NCBI GenBank assembly: GCA_023150095.1
Contig: JAKLLO010000011.1
Location: 1 to 51,674, forward strand
Direction of reading: 5' to 3'
Source: Zoogloea sp.
GTDB lineage: Bacteria > Pseudomonadota > Gammaproteobacteria > Burkholderiales > Rhodocyclaceae
Length of the DNA: 51,674 nt
In this document: positions 17,346-25,671 of the stretch, in pieces
Layout of the letters: every line of letters starts with the position of its first letter
How positions within the stretch are numbered: position 1 is the stretch's first letter
The notes under the pieces: model-generated
The model's input: only the letters and a program-made list of their open reading frames with translations
Databases searched by the model: none
What the model was told of the DNA's origin: nothing
Program-made: the position numbers and the translations under genes

Positions 17346-19433
17346 ATGAACAGTAGTCTCAACCTGCGCACCCTTTTCGCCCCGAGCAACATCCGCACGC
17401 TCGCCGGGCCGCTGCTCATCATCCTCATCCTGTCGATGATGGTGCTGCCGCTGCCGGCCTTTGTGCTCGACCTGATGTTCACCTTCAACATCGCGGTGTC
17501 GGTGATGGTGATGCTGGTGGCGATGTACACCAAGAAGCCGCTGGATTTTTCGGTGTTCCCCACGGTGCTGCTGGTCACCACGCTGCTGCGCCTGTCGCTC
17601 AACGTGGCGTCGACCCGGATCGTGCTGCTCGAGGGCCACACCGGCCCGGACGCGGCCGGCAAGGTGATCGAGGCCTTCGGCCACTTCCTGGTGGGGGGCA
17701 ACACCGCGGTGGGCCTGGTGGTGTTCATCATCCTCACGGTGATCAACTTCGTGGTGATCACCAAGGGCGCCGGGCGGATCGCCGAAGTGGGCGCGCGCTT
17801 CACCCTGGATGCCATGCCGGGCAAGCAGATGGCCATCGATGCCGACCTCAACGCCGGCCTCATCGACGAGAAGGAGGCCAAGAAGCGCCGGGCCGAGACT
17901 TCGCAGGAAGCGGATTTCTACGGCGCGATGGACGGTGCGTCCAAGTTCGTCCGCGGCGACGCGGTGGCGGGCATCCTGATCCTCGGCATCAACGTGATCG
18001 GCGGGCTGATCGTCGGCGTGCTCCAGCACAACATGGAGCTGGGCCAGGCGGCCACCAACTACACCCTGCTGACCATCGGCGACGGCCTGGTGGCCCAGCT
18101 GCCGGCGCTGATCATCTCGGTGGCGGCCGGCCTGGTGGTGTCGCGGGTGGGCGACGACGGGGACATGGGCTCCCAGGTCATCGGCCAGGTGTTCTCCAAC
18201 CCGCAGGTGCTGGTGCTCACCGCGGCGATCCTGGGCATCCTCGGCCTGATCCCGGGCATGCCCAACTTCGTGTTCCTGCTGCTTGCCAGCGCGCTGGGTT
18301 ACATGGCCTGGCGGGGCGGCATCAGGCAGGCCGCCATCGCGGAAGAGGAGGCCCCCGCCGCGGCGCCGGTGGTGCCGGCCGAGAGCCAGGAAGCCAGCTG
18401 GTCGGATGTCACTCCGGTGGATGTGCTGGGCCTCGAAGTGGGCTACCGGCTGATCCCGATGGTGGACAAGGGCCAGGACGGCGAGCTCCTCAAGCGCATC
18501 CGCGGCCTGCGCAAGAAGTTCGCCCGGGACATCGGCTTTCTTGCCGCGCCGGTGCACATCCGCGACAACCTGGAGCTCAAGCCCAACGCCTACCGCATCG
18601 TGCTGAAGGGCGTCGAGATCGGCACCGGCAGCGCGTTTCCCGGGCAGTTCATGGCGATCAACCCTGGGCGGGTGTCCGGCCCGCTCGCCGGCCGCGAGAC
18701 CACCGACCCGGCCTTCGGCCTGCCCGCGGTGTGGATCGACGCCAGCCAGCGCGAGCAGGCCCACGCGCTGGGCTACACGGTGGTGGACGCCAGCACCGTG
18801 GTGGCGACCCACCTCAATCACCTGATCCTCAGCCACGCGCCGGAGCTCCTCGGCCGTGCCGAAACCCAGGCGCTCCTCGACCACATCGCCAAGGACAGCC
18901 CCAAGCTGGTGGAAGACCTGGTGCCCAAGCTGCTGCCGCTGGCCACCGTGCAGCGGGTGCTGCAGAACCTCCTCGACGAAGGCGTCAACATCCGCGACAT
19001 GCGCTCCATCGTCGAGGTGCTGGCCGAGTTCGCGCCGCGGGTCCAGGACCCGCTGGAACTCACGTCCCGCGTGCGCCAGGCACTGGGCCGGGCGATCGTC
19101 CAGAGCCTCTTTCCGGGCAGCGGCGAGGTGCAGGTGATGGCCCTCGATCCGGGCCTCGAGCGGGTGCTGATGCAGGCCATGGCCGGCGGCGGGCCGGAAG
19201 GCGGCGCCATCGAACCGGGCCTCGCCGACACCTTGCTGCGCGAAACCGCCGCCGCCGCCCAGCGCATGGAAGACATCGGCCTGCCGCCGGTGCTGCTGGT
19301 GCCGGCGCCGCTGCGCTGGCTGCTGTCGCGCTTCCTGCGCCGCAGCGTGCCCACCCTGAAGGTGGTGGCCAACTCCGAAGTGCCCGAGACCCGCCTGATC
19401 CGCGTCTCGGCGATGATCTCTCCCACCGCTTGA
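17346..19433 (+). CDS. flhA: Flagellar type III export protein FlhA
   Basis: Export-gate platform protein, 695 residues. Eight hydrophobic helices lie in residues ~15-315, starting with the family segment GPLLIILILSMMVLPLPAFVLDLMF. The conserved FHIPEP region is visible as TLLRLSLNVASTR, GAGRIAEVGARFTLDAMPGKQMAIDADLNAGLI and KKRRAE. The C-terminal cytoplasmic domain (from ~350) docks chaperone-substrate complexes. The ATG follows CGGAGC. A stem-loop lies 12 bases after the stop. Confidence 0.97.
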   Translation: MNSSLNLRTLFAPSNIRTLAGPLLIILILSMMVLPLPAFVLDLMFTFNIAVSVMVMLVAMYTKKPLDFSVFPTVLLVTTLLRLSLNVASTRIVLLEGHTGPDAAGKVIEAFGHFLVGGNTAVGLVVFIILTVINFVVITKGAGRIAEVGARFTLDAMPGKQMAIDADLNAGLIDEKEAKKRRAETSQEADFYGAMDGASKFVRGDAVAGILILGINVIGGLIVGVLQHNMELGQAATNYTLLTIGDGLVAQLPALIISVAAGLVVSRVGDDGDMGSQVIGQVFSNPQVLVLTAAILGILGLIPGMPNFVFLLLASALGYMAWRGGIRQAAIAEEEAPAAAPVVPAESQEASWSDVTPVDVLGLEVGYRLIPMVDKGQDGELLKRIRGLRKKFARDIGFLAAPVHIRDNLELKPNAYRIVLKGVEIGTGSAFPGQFMAINPGRVSGPLAGRETTDPAFGLPAVWIDASQREQAHALGYTVVDASTVVATHLNHLILSHAPELLGRAETQALLDHIAKDSPKLVEDLVPKLLPLATVQRVLQNLLDEGVNIRDMRSIVEVLAEFAPRVQDPLELTSRVRQALGRAIVQSLFPGSGEVQVMALDPGLERVLMQAMAGGGPEGGAIEPGLADTLLRETAAAAQRMEDIGLPPVLLVPAPLRWLLSRFLRRSVPTLKVVANSEVPETRLIRVSAMISPTA

Positions 19434-19445
19434 TCCTGCCTGCAC

Positions 19446-19467
19446 GACGCCCGAAATGGGCGTCCTT
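19446..19467 (+). terminator. Probable terminator after flhA
   Basis: GACGCCC and GGGCGTC form a perfect 7-bp stem with a GAAAT loop 12 bases after the flhA stop. The following sequence is CTTA, so the T-tract is poor and termination may be partial. It overlaps the left arm of a TTAGGGT/ACCCTAA inverted repeat at 19466-19495. Confidence 0.45.
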
Positions 19468-19495
19468 AGGGTTCGCTGAAGGAATAGCACCCTAA
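19466..19495 (+). repeat. TTAGGGT / ACCCTAA inverted repeat upstream of flhF
   Basis: Perfect 7-base arms separated by 16 bases, about 110 bases before the flhF start. It could be an operator or an RNA hairpin. A weak sigma-28-like arrangement (TAAA at 19493, GCGGATAA at 19533-19540) lies nearby but its spacing does not fit the consensus, so no promoter is called. Confidence 0.4.
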
Positions 19496-19603
19496 AACCT
19501 GTCTTTTCCCGGCCATCGAAAGACGACTGGCTGCGGATAATCAAACGTACCGAAGTGCCCACGCCGATCCCGTGAAAGCCTTCGTACCCCCGGAGACAGG
19601 AGC

Positions 19604-21148
19604 ATGAACGTCAAGCGCTACTTTGCAAAAACCGCCCGCGAGGCCCTTCGCATGCTGAAGGACGACCTCGGTCCGGATGCCGTGGTGCTTGCCAACCGTG
19701 CGGCCAATGGCGGCGTCGAGATCCTCGCCTTGCCGGCCGGCGATGTGGCGAGCCTGCAGCGCGCCCGCAGCCAGGCCCAGGCCGCCGCTGCCGCCCCTGC
19801 GCCCGCCCCGGTGGCGGCTGCCCCCGCGCCCGCGCCGGCCGCCGATTTCTTCGACGACGACTTCCGCGTCAGCCTGTCGCGCGCCTCTGCCGCCAGCCGT
19901 CCGGCCCCGTCGCCCACGCCTGCGCCGGTGGCCCAGCCCCGTCCGGCCGCGCCCCGCGCCCCCGAAATGCAGCCCTTCAACCCGCCGCGGGTCGAGCTCA
20001 ACCGCGACGTGTTCAATGCCGCCTCCAGCCAGGTGCGCCGCCCGCCCGCCGAGGCACCCCGCGCGCCGTCGCCGGCCCAGCCCCGTTCGCCCCTGCGCAG
20101 TGACGCCGCCGCGCCCCGCGCGCCCGAAGCTCCCGCCCGCCAGCGTCCCGCCGGCATCGAGGAAGAAGCGCGCATCCGCGCCCTCGAATCCGCCAACTCC
20201 CAGATGGCCAACGAACTCGCCGCCATCCGCGGGATGATCGAACGCCAGCTGGCCGGCTTTGCCTGGGGCGAACTGAGCCGCAGTGCCCCCGGCCGTGCCC
20301 GCCTGATCGGCGATCTGCTGGAAGCCGGCTTCTCTGCCGTGCTGGCCCGCGAACTGGCCGAGTGCGTACCCGAGGACGAAACCCCCGAAGACGCCCACCG
20401 CCTGCTCCACGCCGAGCTGGCCCGGCGCTTCCGCGCCATGGACTGCGACGCCGACATCATCGACCGGGGCGGCGTGTTCGCGCTGGTCGGCCCCACCGGC
20501 GTCGGCAAGACCACCACCACCGCCAAGCTCGCCGCCCGCTGCGTGGTGCGCCACGGCGCCGACAAGCTGGCCCTCATCACCACCGACAGCTACCGGATCG
20601 GCGCCCACGAACAGCTGCGCATCTACGGCCGCATCCTCGGCGTGCCGGTGTATGTGGTGCGCGACGCCACCGACCTGCGCGAAACCCTCGCCAGCCTGCG
20701 CGACAAGCACATGGTGCTGATCGACACCATGGGCATGAGCCAGCGCGACAAGATGGTCGCCGAGCAGGCCGCCATGCTCACCGGCGCCGGCAAGGTGTCG
20801 CGCCTGCTGCTGCTCAATGCCACCAGCCGCGGCGACACCCTGGACGACGTGGTCAATGCCTACGGCGGCGACGATCTGTCCGGCGTGATCCTCACCAAGA
20901 TGGACGAGGCCATGTCCCTCGCGCCGGTGCTCGACGTGGCTGTGCGCCACCAGGTCAATGTGTATTACATCGCCAACGGCCAGCGGGTCCCGGAAGACCT
21001 CCACCTGCCCGACCGGGACGCGCTCCTCGACCAGGCGCTGCGCGAACTGCCCGCCAACTCGCCCTTTCGGCTCGACCCCCTCGAAGCCGGCCTGATGATG
21101 GCCAGCGCGGGGCAGACCGGGGTGGCCCAGCTGCGCGGAGGGCTCTGA
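19604..21148 (+). CDS. flhF: Flagellar biosynthesis GTPase FlhF
   Basis: SRP-type GTPase that places the polar flagellum. It begins with the family opening MNVKRYFAKTAREALRMLKDDLGPDAVV. A ~130-residue Ala/Pro-rich B-domain linker follows, then the N-domain and the G-domain. The G1 motif GPTGVGKTTTTAKLAAR is at ~296; other motifs are TTDSYRIGAHEQL, DTMGMSQRD and LTKMDEA. Length, 514 residues, is slightly long because of the linker. GGAGACAGGAGC precedes the ATG. The FlhG-like gene starts one base after its stop. Confidence 0.96.
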   Translation: MNVKRYFAKTAREALRMLKDDLGPDAVVLANRAANGGVEILALPAGDVASLQRARSQAQAAAAAPAPAPVAAAPAPAPAADFFDDDFRVSLSRASAASRPAPSPTPAPVAQPRPAAPRAPEMQPFNPPRVELNRDVFNAASSQVRRPPAEAPRAPSPAQPRSPLRSDAAAPRAPEAPARQRPAGIEEEARIRALESANSQMANELAAIRGMIERQLAGFAWGELSRSAPGRARLIGDLLEAGFSAVLARELAECVPEDETPEDAHRLLHAELARRFRAMDCDADIIDRGGVFALVGPTGVGKTTTTAKLAARCVVRHGADKLALITTDSYRIGAHEQLRIYGRILGVPVYVVRDATDLRETLASLRDKHMVLIDTMGMSQRDKMVAEQAAMLTGAGKVSRLLLLNATSRGDTLDDVVNAYGGDDLSGVILTKMDEAMSLAPVLDVAVRHQVNVYYIANGQRVPEDLHLPDRDALLDQALRELPANSPFRLDPLEAGLMMASAGQTGVAQLRGGL

Positions 21149-21149
21149 G

Positions 21150-21935
21150 ATGCTCCACGCCTCCGATCAGGCCGCCGGCCTTCGCCGCCTGTTCCGCCGC
21201 ACCCCGTCGGCCGTGGTGGCCTTGTTCACCTCGGGCCGCTCGCCGCGGGATCTGGCCGTCCAGACCCTCACCGCCCTCACCGAAGGGGCCCGCCGGGTGG
21301 TGGCCATCGATGAACACGCGCCGGATCGCGGCTCGCTGCTGGCGGCCTTCGGCTACCCGGACGGCGGTGACCTGCTGGGCGCCCTGCAGGGCCAGCACGA
21401 CGTGACCGAAACCATGCGTGAAGTGGCGGACGGGCTGTGGGTCGTGCCGGCCGCCGCTACCGTGCTGGCCGTGCCGCTCCTCGACGAGACCCAGCACGCG
21501 CGCCTCGAAGCCGGCATCGCCGAGCTCCAGCGTCGCGCCGACCTGCTGGCGATCCACACCGTCGGCGACGTGCGCAGCCTCACGCCGTTTGCCCGCGCCG
21601 CCGGCCGTCGCCTGCTGGTGGTGGAGGCGAGCGGTGTCGGTGCCCGTGGTGCCTGCCAGTGGATCAAGGGCCTGGCCGCCGCCGGCGCCGGATCGCTGGA
21701 GATCGCCGTCAGCGGCGCCCGCGACCGGGCCGACGCCACTGCGCTGTTCGCCAGTCTCAACGACTTCACCGCCCGCCACGTGGGCCTGCCCCTGGTGTGG
21801 CGCGGCGAGGTGGAGCGCGACCCCCTGGCCGACGCCATGACCACGCCCCTCGGCGCCCGGCACCCGGCTGAAGGAGCCCAGGCTTTCATCCGCCGTCTGC
21901 GCGCCTGGTCGTCCCAGGCCGGCGTGGCCGGTTGA
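21150..21935 (+). CDS. FlhG/MinD-like protein lacking a P-loop
   Basis: 261 residues in the position normally occupied by flhG (fleN/ylxH), between flhF and fliA. The fold order is MinD-like: an N-terminal strand, VVAIDEHAPDRGSLLAAFGY where the Walker A' partner region DxDxGL would be, DLLGALQG, LWVVPAA, and LLVVEASG..GARGACQWIKGLA near the switch region. The expected KGGVGKT is replaced by FTSGRSPRDLAVQ, which has no lysine. Nucleotide binding is therefore doubtful. FlhG normally activates the FlhF GTPase and limits flagellar number. This copy may be a non-catalytic relative keeping the FlhF-contacting part. Confidence 0.7.
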   Translation: MLHASDQAAGLRRLFRRTPSAVVALFTSGRSPRDLAVQTLTALTEGARRVVAIDEHAPDRGSLLAAFGYPDGGDLLGALQGQHDVTETMREVADGLWVVPAAATVLAVPLLDETQHARLEAGIAELQRRADLLAIHTVGDVRSLTPFARAAGRRLLVVEASGVGARGACQWIKGLAAAGAGSLEIAVSGARDRADATALFASLNDFTARHVGLPLVWRGEVERDPLADAMTTPLGARHPAEGAQAFIRRLRAWSSQAGVAG

Positions 21936-22054
21936 AATCGGCAAAAAATAAAGTTGTGAATTCTTGTGTCGTCGGCTGCATGAAAGCCTATCGTTGCCGA
22001 TGAGTAGTGTGAGCGCCGCGCGACTCCAAAACCAGACCAGAAAGCAGACGAAAG

Positions 22055-22828
22055 ATGTACACCGCTTCCGGCACCCTCGATAAAGAGCAACTCGTCGTCC
22101 AGTACGCGCCGCTGGTCAAGCGTATCGCCTATCACCTGATGGCCAAGCTGCCGGCCAGCGTGCAGGTGGAAGACATCATCCAGAACGGCATGCTGGGCCT
22201 GCTCGACGCCATCAACCGCTACGAAGAGGGCCTCGGCGCCCAGTTCGAGACCTACGCGGTGCAGCGCATCCGCGGCTCGATGCTTGACGGCCTGCGCGAG
22301 AACGACTGGCTGCCCCGCAGCCTGCGCCGGGACATGCGGCGCATCGAGGCGGCCGTGCATCAGCTCGAACAGGCCAACGGCCGTCATCCCACCGAGGCCG
22401 AACTGGCCGATTCGCTCGGCGTGCCGCTGGCCGAATACCAGCACATGCTGCAGGAAGCCCGCGGCTACCAGCTGGTGTACTTCGAGGATTTCAGCGGCGA
22501 GGGCGAGGACGACTACCTCGAACGCCACATCACCCTCGAAGGCAACGACCCGCTCACGCTGCTCCTCGACAGCAACATGCGCGACGTGCTCATCAAGGCC
22601 ATCGATGACCTGCCCGAGCGCGAGAAGACCGTGATGGGCCTCTACTACGAACAGGACATGAACCTGCGCGAAATCGGCGAGGTGCTCGGCGTCTCCGAAT
22701 CCCGTGTGTGCCAGCTCCACAGCCAGGCCATCGCCCGCCTGCGCTCGCGCATCTCCGGCGCCATCCAGGCGGCGCCCAAGGCCAAGGGTGAAGGCCGCGG
22801 CCGTGGCCGCCGCCCGGCCGCCGGCTGA
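22055..22828 (+). CDS. fliA: RNA polymerase sigma factor FliA (sigma-28)
   Basis: 257-residue group 3 sigma factor for late flagellar and chemotaxis genes. Region 2 shows VKRIAYHLMAKLPASVQVED and YAVQRIRGSMLDGLRENDWLPRSLRR. Region 3 includes GRHPTEAELADSLG. Region 4 has LPEREKTVMGLYYEQDMNLREIGEVLGVSESRVCQLHSQA. The window carries its likely targets (three sigma-28-like promoters) and its anti-sigma factor flgM. The Gly/Arg-rich tail is a short extension. Confidence 0.97.
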   Translation: MYTASGTLDKEQLVVQYAPLVKRIAYHLMAKLPASVQVEDIIQNGMLGLLDAINRYEEGLGAQFETYAVQRIRGSMLDGLRENDWLPRSLRRDMRRIEAAVHQLEQANGRHPTEAELADSLGVPLAEYQHMLQEARGYQLVYFEDFSGEGEDDYLERHITLEGNDPLTLLLDSNMRDVLIKAIDDLPEREKTVMGLYYEQDMNLREIGEVLGVSESRVCQLHSQAIARLRSRISGAIQAAPKAKGEGRGRGRRPAAG

Positions 22829-22848
22829 AGCCGACTCAGGACAGTTCA

Positions 22849-23589
22849 ATGGACAGCATCAGCCTGATCGGCCTCACCCTCGCGCTGGCCGCGATCCTCG
22901 TCGGGCAGGTGCTCGAAGGTGGCCACGTCGGTTCGCTGATCCAGCCGACGGCCTTCCTCATCGTGATCGGCGGCACCCTTGGTGCGGTGATGCTGCAAAG
23001 CTCGCTCAAGGTCTTCCGGCTCGGGATGCAGATGGTCCGCTGGGTGTTCGTGCCGCCCACGCTGGACCACGACGCGCTGATTACCGAAGTCGTCCGCTGG
23101 AGCAACGTGGCCCGCAAGGAAGGCCTGCTGGCGCTGGAAAGCCAGATCCCGGCCATCGACGACCCCTTCATCCGGAAGGGCCTGCAGTTGCTGGTGGATG
23201 GGGTCGAACCCGATCGCCTGCGCGAAGTGCTCGAGGTGGAGATCGACACCTGGGAAGGTCAGATGAAGCAGGGCGCCAAGATCTGGGAAGCCGCCGGCGG
23301 CTACGCGCCGACCATCGGCATCCTGGGCGCGGTGATGGGCCTCATCCACGTGATGGAAAACCTCTCCGATCCGTCCAAGCTCGGCTCCGGCATCGCGGTG
23401 GCCTTCGTGGCGACGATCTACGGCGTCGGCTCGGCCAACCTGATCTTCCTGCCGGTCTCGAAGAAGCTCCTCGGCGTGATCGGCACGCTCACCTCGATGC
23501 GCGAGATGCTGGTGGATGGCCTGGTCGGCATCGCCAACGGCGACAACCCGCGCATCATCGAAAGCCGCCTCAAGGGCTACGCGGGGTAG
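22849..23589 (+). CDS. motC: Flagellar motor stator protein MotC (MotA family)
   Basis: 246-residue inner-membrane stator subunit. Helices lie at ~5-22, ~30-48, ~145-170 and ~180-200. The conserved loop WEAAGGYAPTIGILGAVMGLIHVM and GSGIAVAFVATIYGVGSANLIFLP are diagnostic. The cytoplasmic loop carries the charged residues that contact FliG. The closest fit is the proton-type MotC of Pseudomonas rather than E. coli MotA. motD follows after three bases. Confidence 0.94.
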   Translation: MDSISLIGLTLALAAILVGQVLEGGHVGSLIQPTAFLIVIGGTLGAVMLQSSLKVFRLGMQMVRWVFVPPTLDHDALITEVVRWSNVARKEGLLALESQIPAIDDPFIRKGLQLLVDGVEPDRLREVLEVEIDTWEGQMKQGAKIWEAAGGYAPTIGILGAVMGLIHVMENLSDPSKLGSGIAVAFVATIYGVGSANLIFLPVSKKLLGVIGTLTSMREMLVDGLVGIANGDNPRIIESRLKGYAG

Positions 23590-23592
23590 GCG

Positions 23593-24459
23593 ATGGCGCG
23601 GCGCCGGAAGCACGAGGACGAGCACGAGAACCACGAGCGCTGGCTCGTCTCCTACGCCGACTTCATCACCCTGCTGTTCGCCTTCTTCGTGGTGATGTAC
23701 TCGCTCTCGTCGATCAACGAAGGCAAGTACCGGATCATGTCCGACTCGGTGGTGAACGCCTTCCGCAAGCTTGGCGTGCAGTCCAACAACGCCCAGATGT
23801 CGTCGGCCCCGATCCCGTCGATCCGTCCCAGCGCCCCGCCGCCCAGCCCCGAGATCGAGGAGGCGCGCAAGGCCAAGGCCGAGCGCGTCAAGAACATGGC
23901 CGAGGAGATCCGCAAGGTGCTCGCGCCGCTGGTGGCCGACGGCCAGGTGCGGGTGACCGAGGGCGCCTTCGGCATCACCGTCGAGATCAACGCCAGCGTG
24001 CTGTTCAACCCCGGTGAGGCGCAGCTTGGCCGAGATGCCGTCACGGCCCTGCGGGCGGTGGGGCAGGTGGTGGCGCCGGCGGAGTTTCCGATCACCGTCG
24101 AGGGCCACACCGATACCATCCCCATCGCCACCGCGGCTTTCCCTTCCAACTGGGAGCTCTCGGCGGTGCGGGCGTCGAGCGTGGTGCGGCTGTTCGTGGA
24201 TAGCGGCGTGCGTCCTTCGCGGCTCACCGCCGCCGGCTATGGCGACCAGCGTCCGGTGGCCGACAACCTCACGCCCGAGGGGCGGGCCCGCAACCGGCGG
24301 GTGACGATCCTGATCGAATCGCGGGTGGTCGAGCCCGAGGTGCAGCCGAAGGTGAGGGCGTCGGGCATCGCCGATTCGATCCTGCCGTCCGATGCGGCGC
24401 CGCCGGTGCCCGTTGCGCCCGAGGCTGAGACGAAGCCTCAAGCTCCGCCGGCGCAGTAG
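23593..24459 (+). CDS. motD: Flagellar motor stator protein MotD (MotB family)
   Basis: 288 residues. A charged N-terminal tail precedes one membrane helix containing the ion-binding aspartate in WLVSYADFITLLFAFFVVMYSLSS. A plug/linker (Pro-rich, ~75-95) leads to an OmpA-type peptidoglycan-binding domain: EGHTDTIPI, NWELSAVRASSVVRLFV, GYGDQRPVADN and RARNRRV. It pairs with MotC to form the stator. The tail after the OmpA domain is Ala/Pro-rich. Confidence 0.95.
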   Translation: MARRRKHEDEHENHERWLVSYADFITLLFAFFVVMYSLSSINEGKYRIMSDSVVNAFRKLGVQSNNAQMSSAPIPSIRPSAPPPSPEIEEARKAKAERVKNMAEEIRKVLAPLVADGQVRVTEGAFGITVEINASVLFNPGEAQLGRDAVTALRAVGQVVAPAEFPITVEGHTDTIPIATAAFPSNWELSAVRASSVVRLFVDSGVRPSRLTAAGYGDQRPVADNLTPEGRARNRRVTILIESRVVEPEVQPKVRASGIADSILPSDAAPPVPVAPEAETKPQAPPAQ

Positions 24460-24558
24460 GGCGGTGCCCCGCGTCTGGCCGGGCGTGGACGCAACAACGC
24501 CGGGCGGCGATCAAACCCGAGGCTGAACTAAACAGCTGAAGACGATCCGCCGGGCGGA

Positions 24559-25035
24559 TCAGACCGAGCCGAAGTGGCGGCTGCCGGCGGTGGGGCGGGA
24601 CTGACCGTCCGGGCCGTAGATCTGCGGGTGCTCCGCGGCGGCGAGTAGGGTCGTGAGGGCCTGCTGGTTGTTCTGCAGGCGCTGGGTGATCAGCTGGCCA
24701 TTGACCCGGTTGCGCTCCTTGGCTTCGTCGGCCAGGGCAACCACGTCTTCCCAGGCGGCTAGGGCCTCGGGCATGCTGGCGAGCACGATGCGGATGTTCT
24801 CGTTGGTAACCTTGGCGCCCAGGCGGGCAAACATCACCACCCGGTCGTCGGACAGGCGCTGAAGGGCGCGGTAGAGCGCGGTCTTCTCTTCGGCGAGTTG
24901 CGACAGCGCATCGATCTGGCCATGCACCAGCAAGGCCTCTTCCCGCTCAAGCAGGGCGACGAAGCCGCGCATGCCGCGGCGCTCGTCCTGAATGAGCTGG
25001 GCGAGGCGAGCGTGGAAGCCGGGATCGACAGCCAT
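24559..25035 (-). CDS. flgN: Flagellar export chaperone FlgN
   Basis: 158 residues, almost entirely helical, with a conserved C-terminal segment IYGPDGQSRP. FlgN binds the C-termini of FlgK and FlgL, both encoded in this window, and delivers them to the export gate. It lies 6 bases after flgM on the minus strand, the usual flgM-flgN order. A palindrome GATCCGCC-G-GGCGGATC (24544-24560) overlaps its stop codon and faces motD convergently. Confidence 0.9.
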   Translation of the reverse strand: MAVDPGFHARLAQLIQDERRGMRGFVALLEREEALLVHGQIDALSQLAEEKTALYRALQRLSDDRVVMFARLGAKVTNENIRIVLASMPEALAAWEDVVALADEAKERNRVNGQLITQRLQNNQQALTTLLAAAEHPQIYGPDGQSRPTAGSRHFGSV

Positions 25036-25041
25036 GCCCGC

Positions 25042-25353
25042 TTACGCCTTGGCGGTTTGTGCGTTCAGCATCTGACGCACGCTGTCGATGAGGCCATCGG
25101 CCACCTTTTCGGTGTCCACCTTGAAGCGGCCTTCGCTCATCGCCTGTTTGATTTCATCCACCTTTGCGCTGTCCACCACCGGGGTGTTGGCGATGGTTTC
25201 TTCCATCTGCTGCAGGCGGGCAGACAGGGACGACAGTTCGACCCGTTCGCCACCACCGGAATCCTGAGTCTTCGGAGATTCCTTGGCAGCACGTGCGCGG
25301 CCCTCGCCGGACGGCAGATTGCTGGTCGCTTTGACAGAGTTATCGATCTTCAC
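25042..25353 (-). CDS. flgM: Anti-sigma-28 factor FlgM
   Basis: 103 residues beginning with a GTG (MKIDNSVKA), with AAAGGG upstream. The first half is polar and disordered. The second half carries the FliA-binding helices (VELSSLSARLQQMEETIAN, VDEIKQAMSEGRFKVDTEKVADGLI). FlgM holds FliA until it is secreted through the completed hook. A sigma-28 promoter with a perfect -35 lies just upstream, giving the usual FliA-FlgM feedback. Confidence 0.94.
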   Translation of the reverse strand: MKIDNSVKATSNLPSGEGRARAAKESPKTQDSGGGERVELSSLSARLQQMEETIANTPVVDSAKVDEIKQAMSEGRFKVDTEKVADGLIDSVRQMLNAQTAKA

Positions 25354-25671
25354 GGCATTGCCCTTTCATCCATAAGTCGACTGGGTATACGACTCGTGGA
25401 GATGAAACTTTAACCCATTGGAGTCCTTCGGGATGGGCTTTGGACGGCAGGGTAGCCTGAAGCGATCAGTTTCAAGGAACGCCTTTAGTACTGCCTACGT
25501 TCTCGCTGCCACCTTGCGCGGGCTGAGTGCTGGATGGCCGGATTTCTGATGAATCGTGAATCACGGAACGAACCGGTTTCATCGCTCATGCTCCAGTCTG
25601 TCGAGACGCCTGAATTATAGGCGGCGGCGGAAAGAAATCTGGCCGTGGCAGGGGGCGGCTGCGTTTGGACT
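25354..25671. other. Intergenic region between flgM and flgA
   Basis: 318 bases without a convincing gene. Nearest flgM it holds the sigma-28 promoter at 25386-25412 (minus strand). Nearest flgA is a short CGCCT/AGGCG stem around a TATAAT-like sequence (25611-25625), which may be a weak flgA terminator or a chance -10. A minus-strand frame of 34 codons (25589 to 25485) has no recognisable features and is not called. Confidence 0.6.
25386..25412 (-). promoter_or_regulatory. Sigma-28 (FliA) promoter for flgM-flgN
   Basis: On the minus strand the -35 is TAAAGTTT, a perfect match, followed by exactly 11 bases and GTCGTATA (4/8 to GCCGATAA). The start of transcription would be about 25 bases before the flgM GTG. 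A FliA-driven flgM is the arrangement known in other polar flagellates. Confidence 0.6.

Noticed and set aside
21974-21989. GG-N10-GC spacing upstream of fliA resembling a sigma-54 promoter
   Set aside because: The -24 is CGGCTG and the -12 is AAGC; too far from TGGCAC/TTGC to call.
21949-22003. Sigma-28-like TAAAGTT (21949) and GCCGATGA (21996) upstream of fliA
   Set aside because: Each half matches well, but they are about 40 bases apart instead of 11 and neither has a partner at correct spacing.
24544-24560. GATCCGCC-G-GGCGGATC palindrome at the flgN stop as a terminator
   Set aside because: It overlaps the stop codon and has no T-tract; mentioned with flgN only.
25485-25589. 34-codon minus-strand frame in the flgA-flgM gap
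   Set aside because: Too short, no ribosome site or recognisable motif; likely chance.
25616-25621. TATAAT on the minus strand downstream of flgA
   Set aside because: Perfect -10 hexamer but no -35 at proper spacing; it lies in the loop of a short stem.
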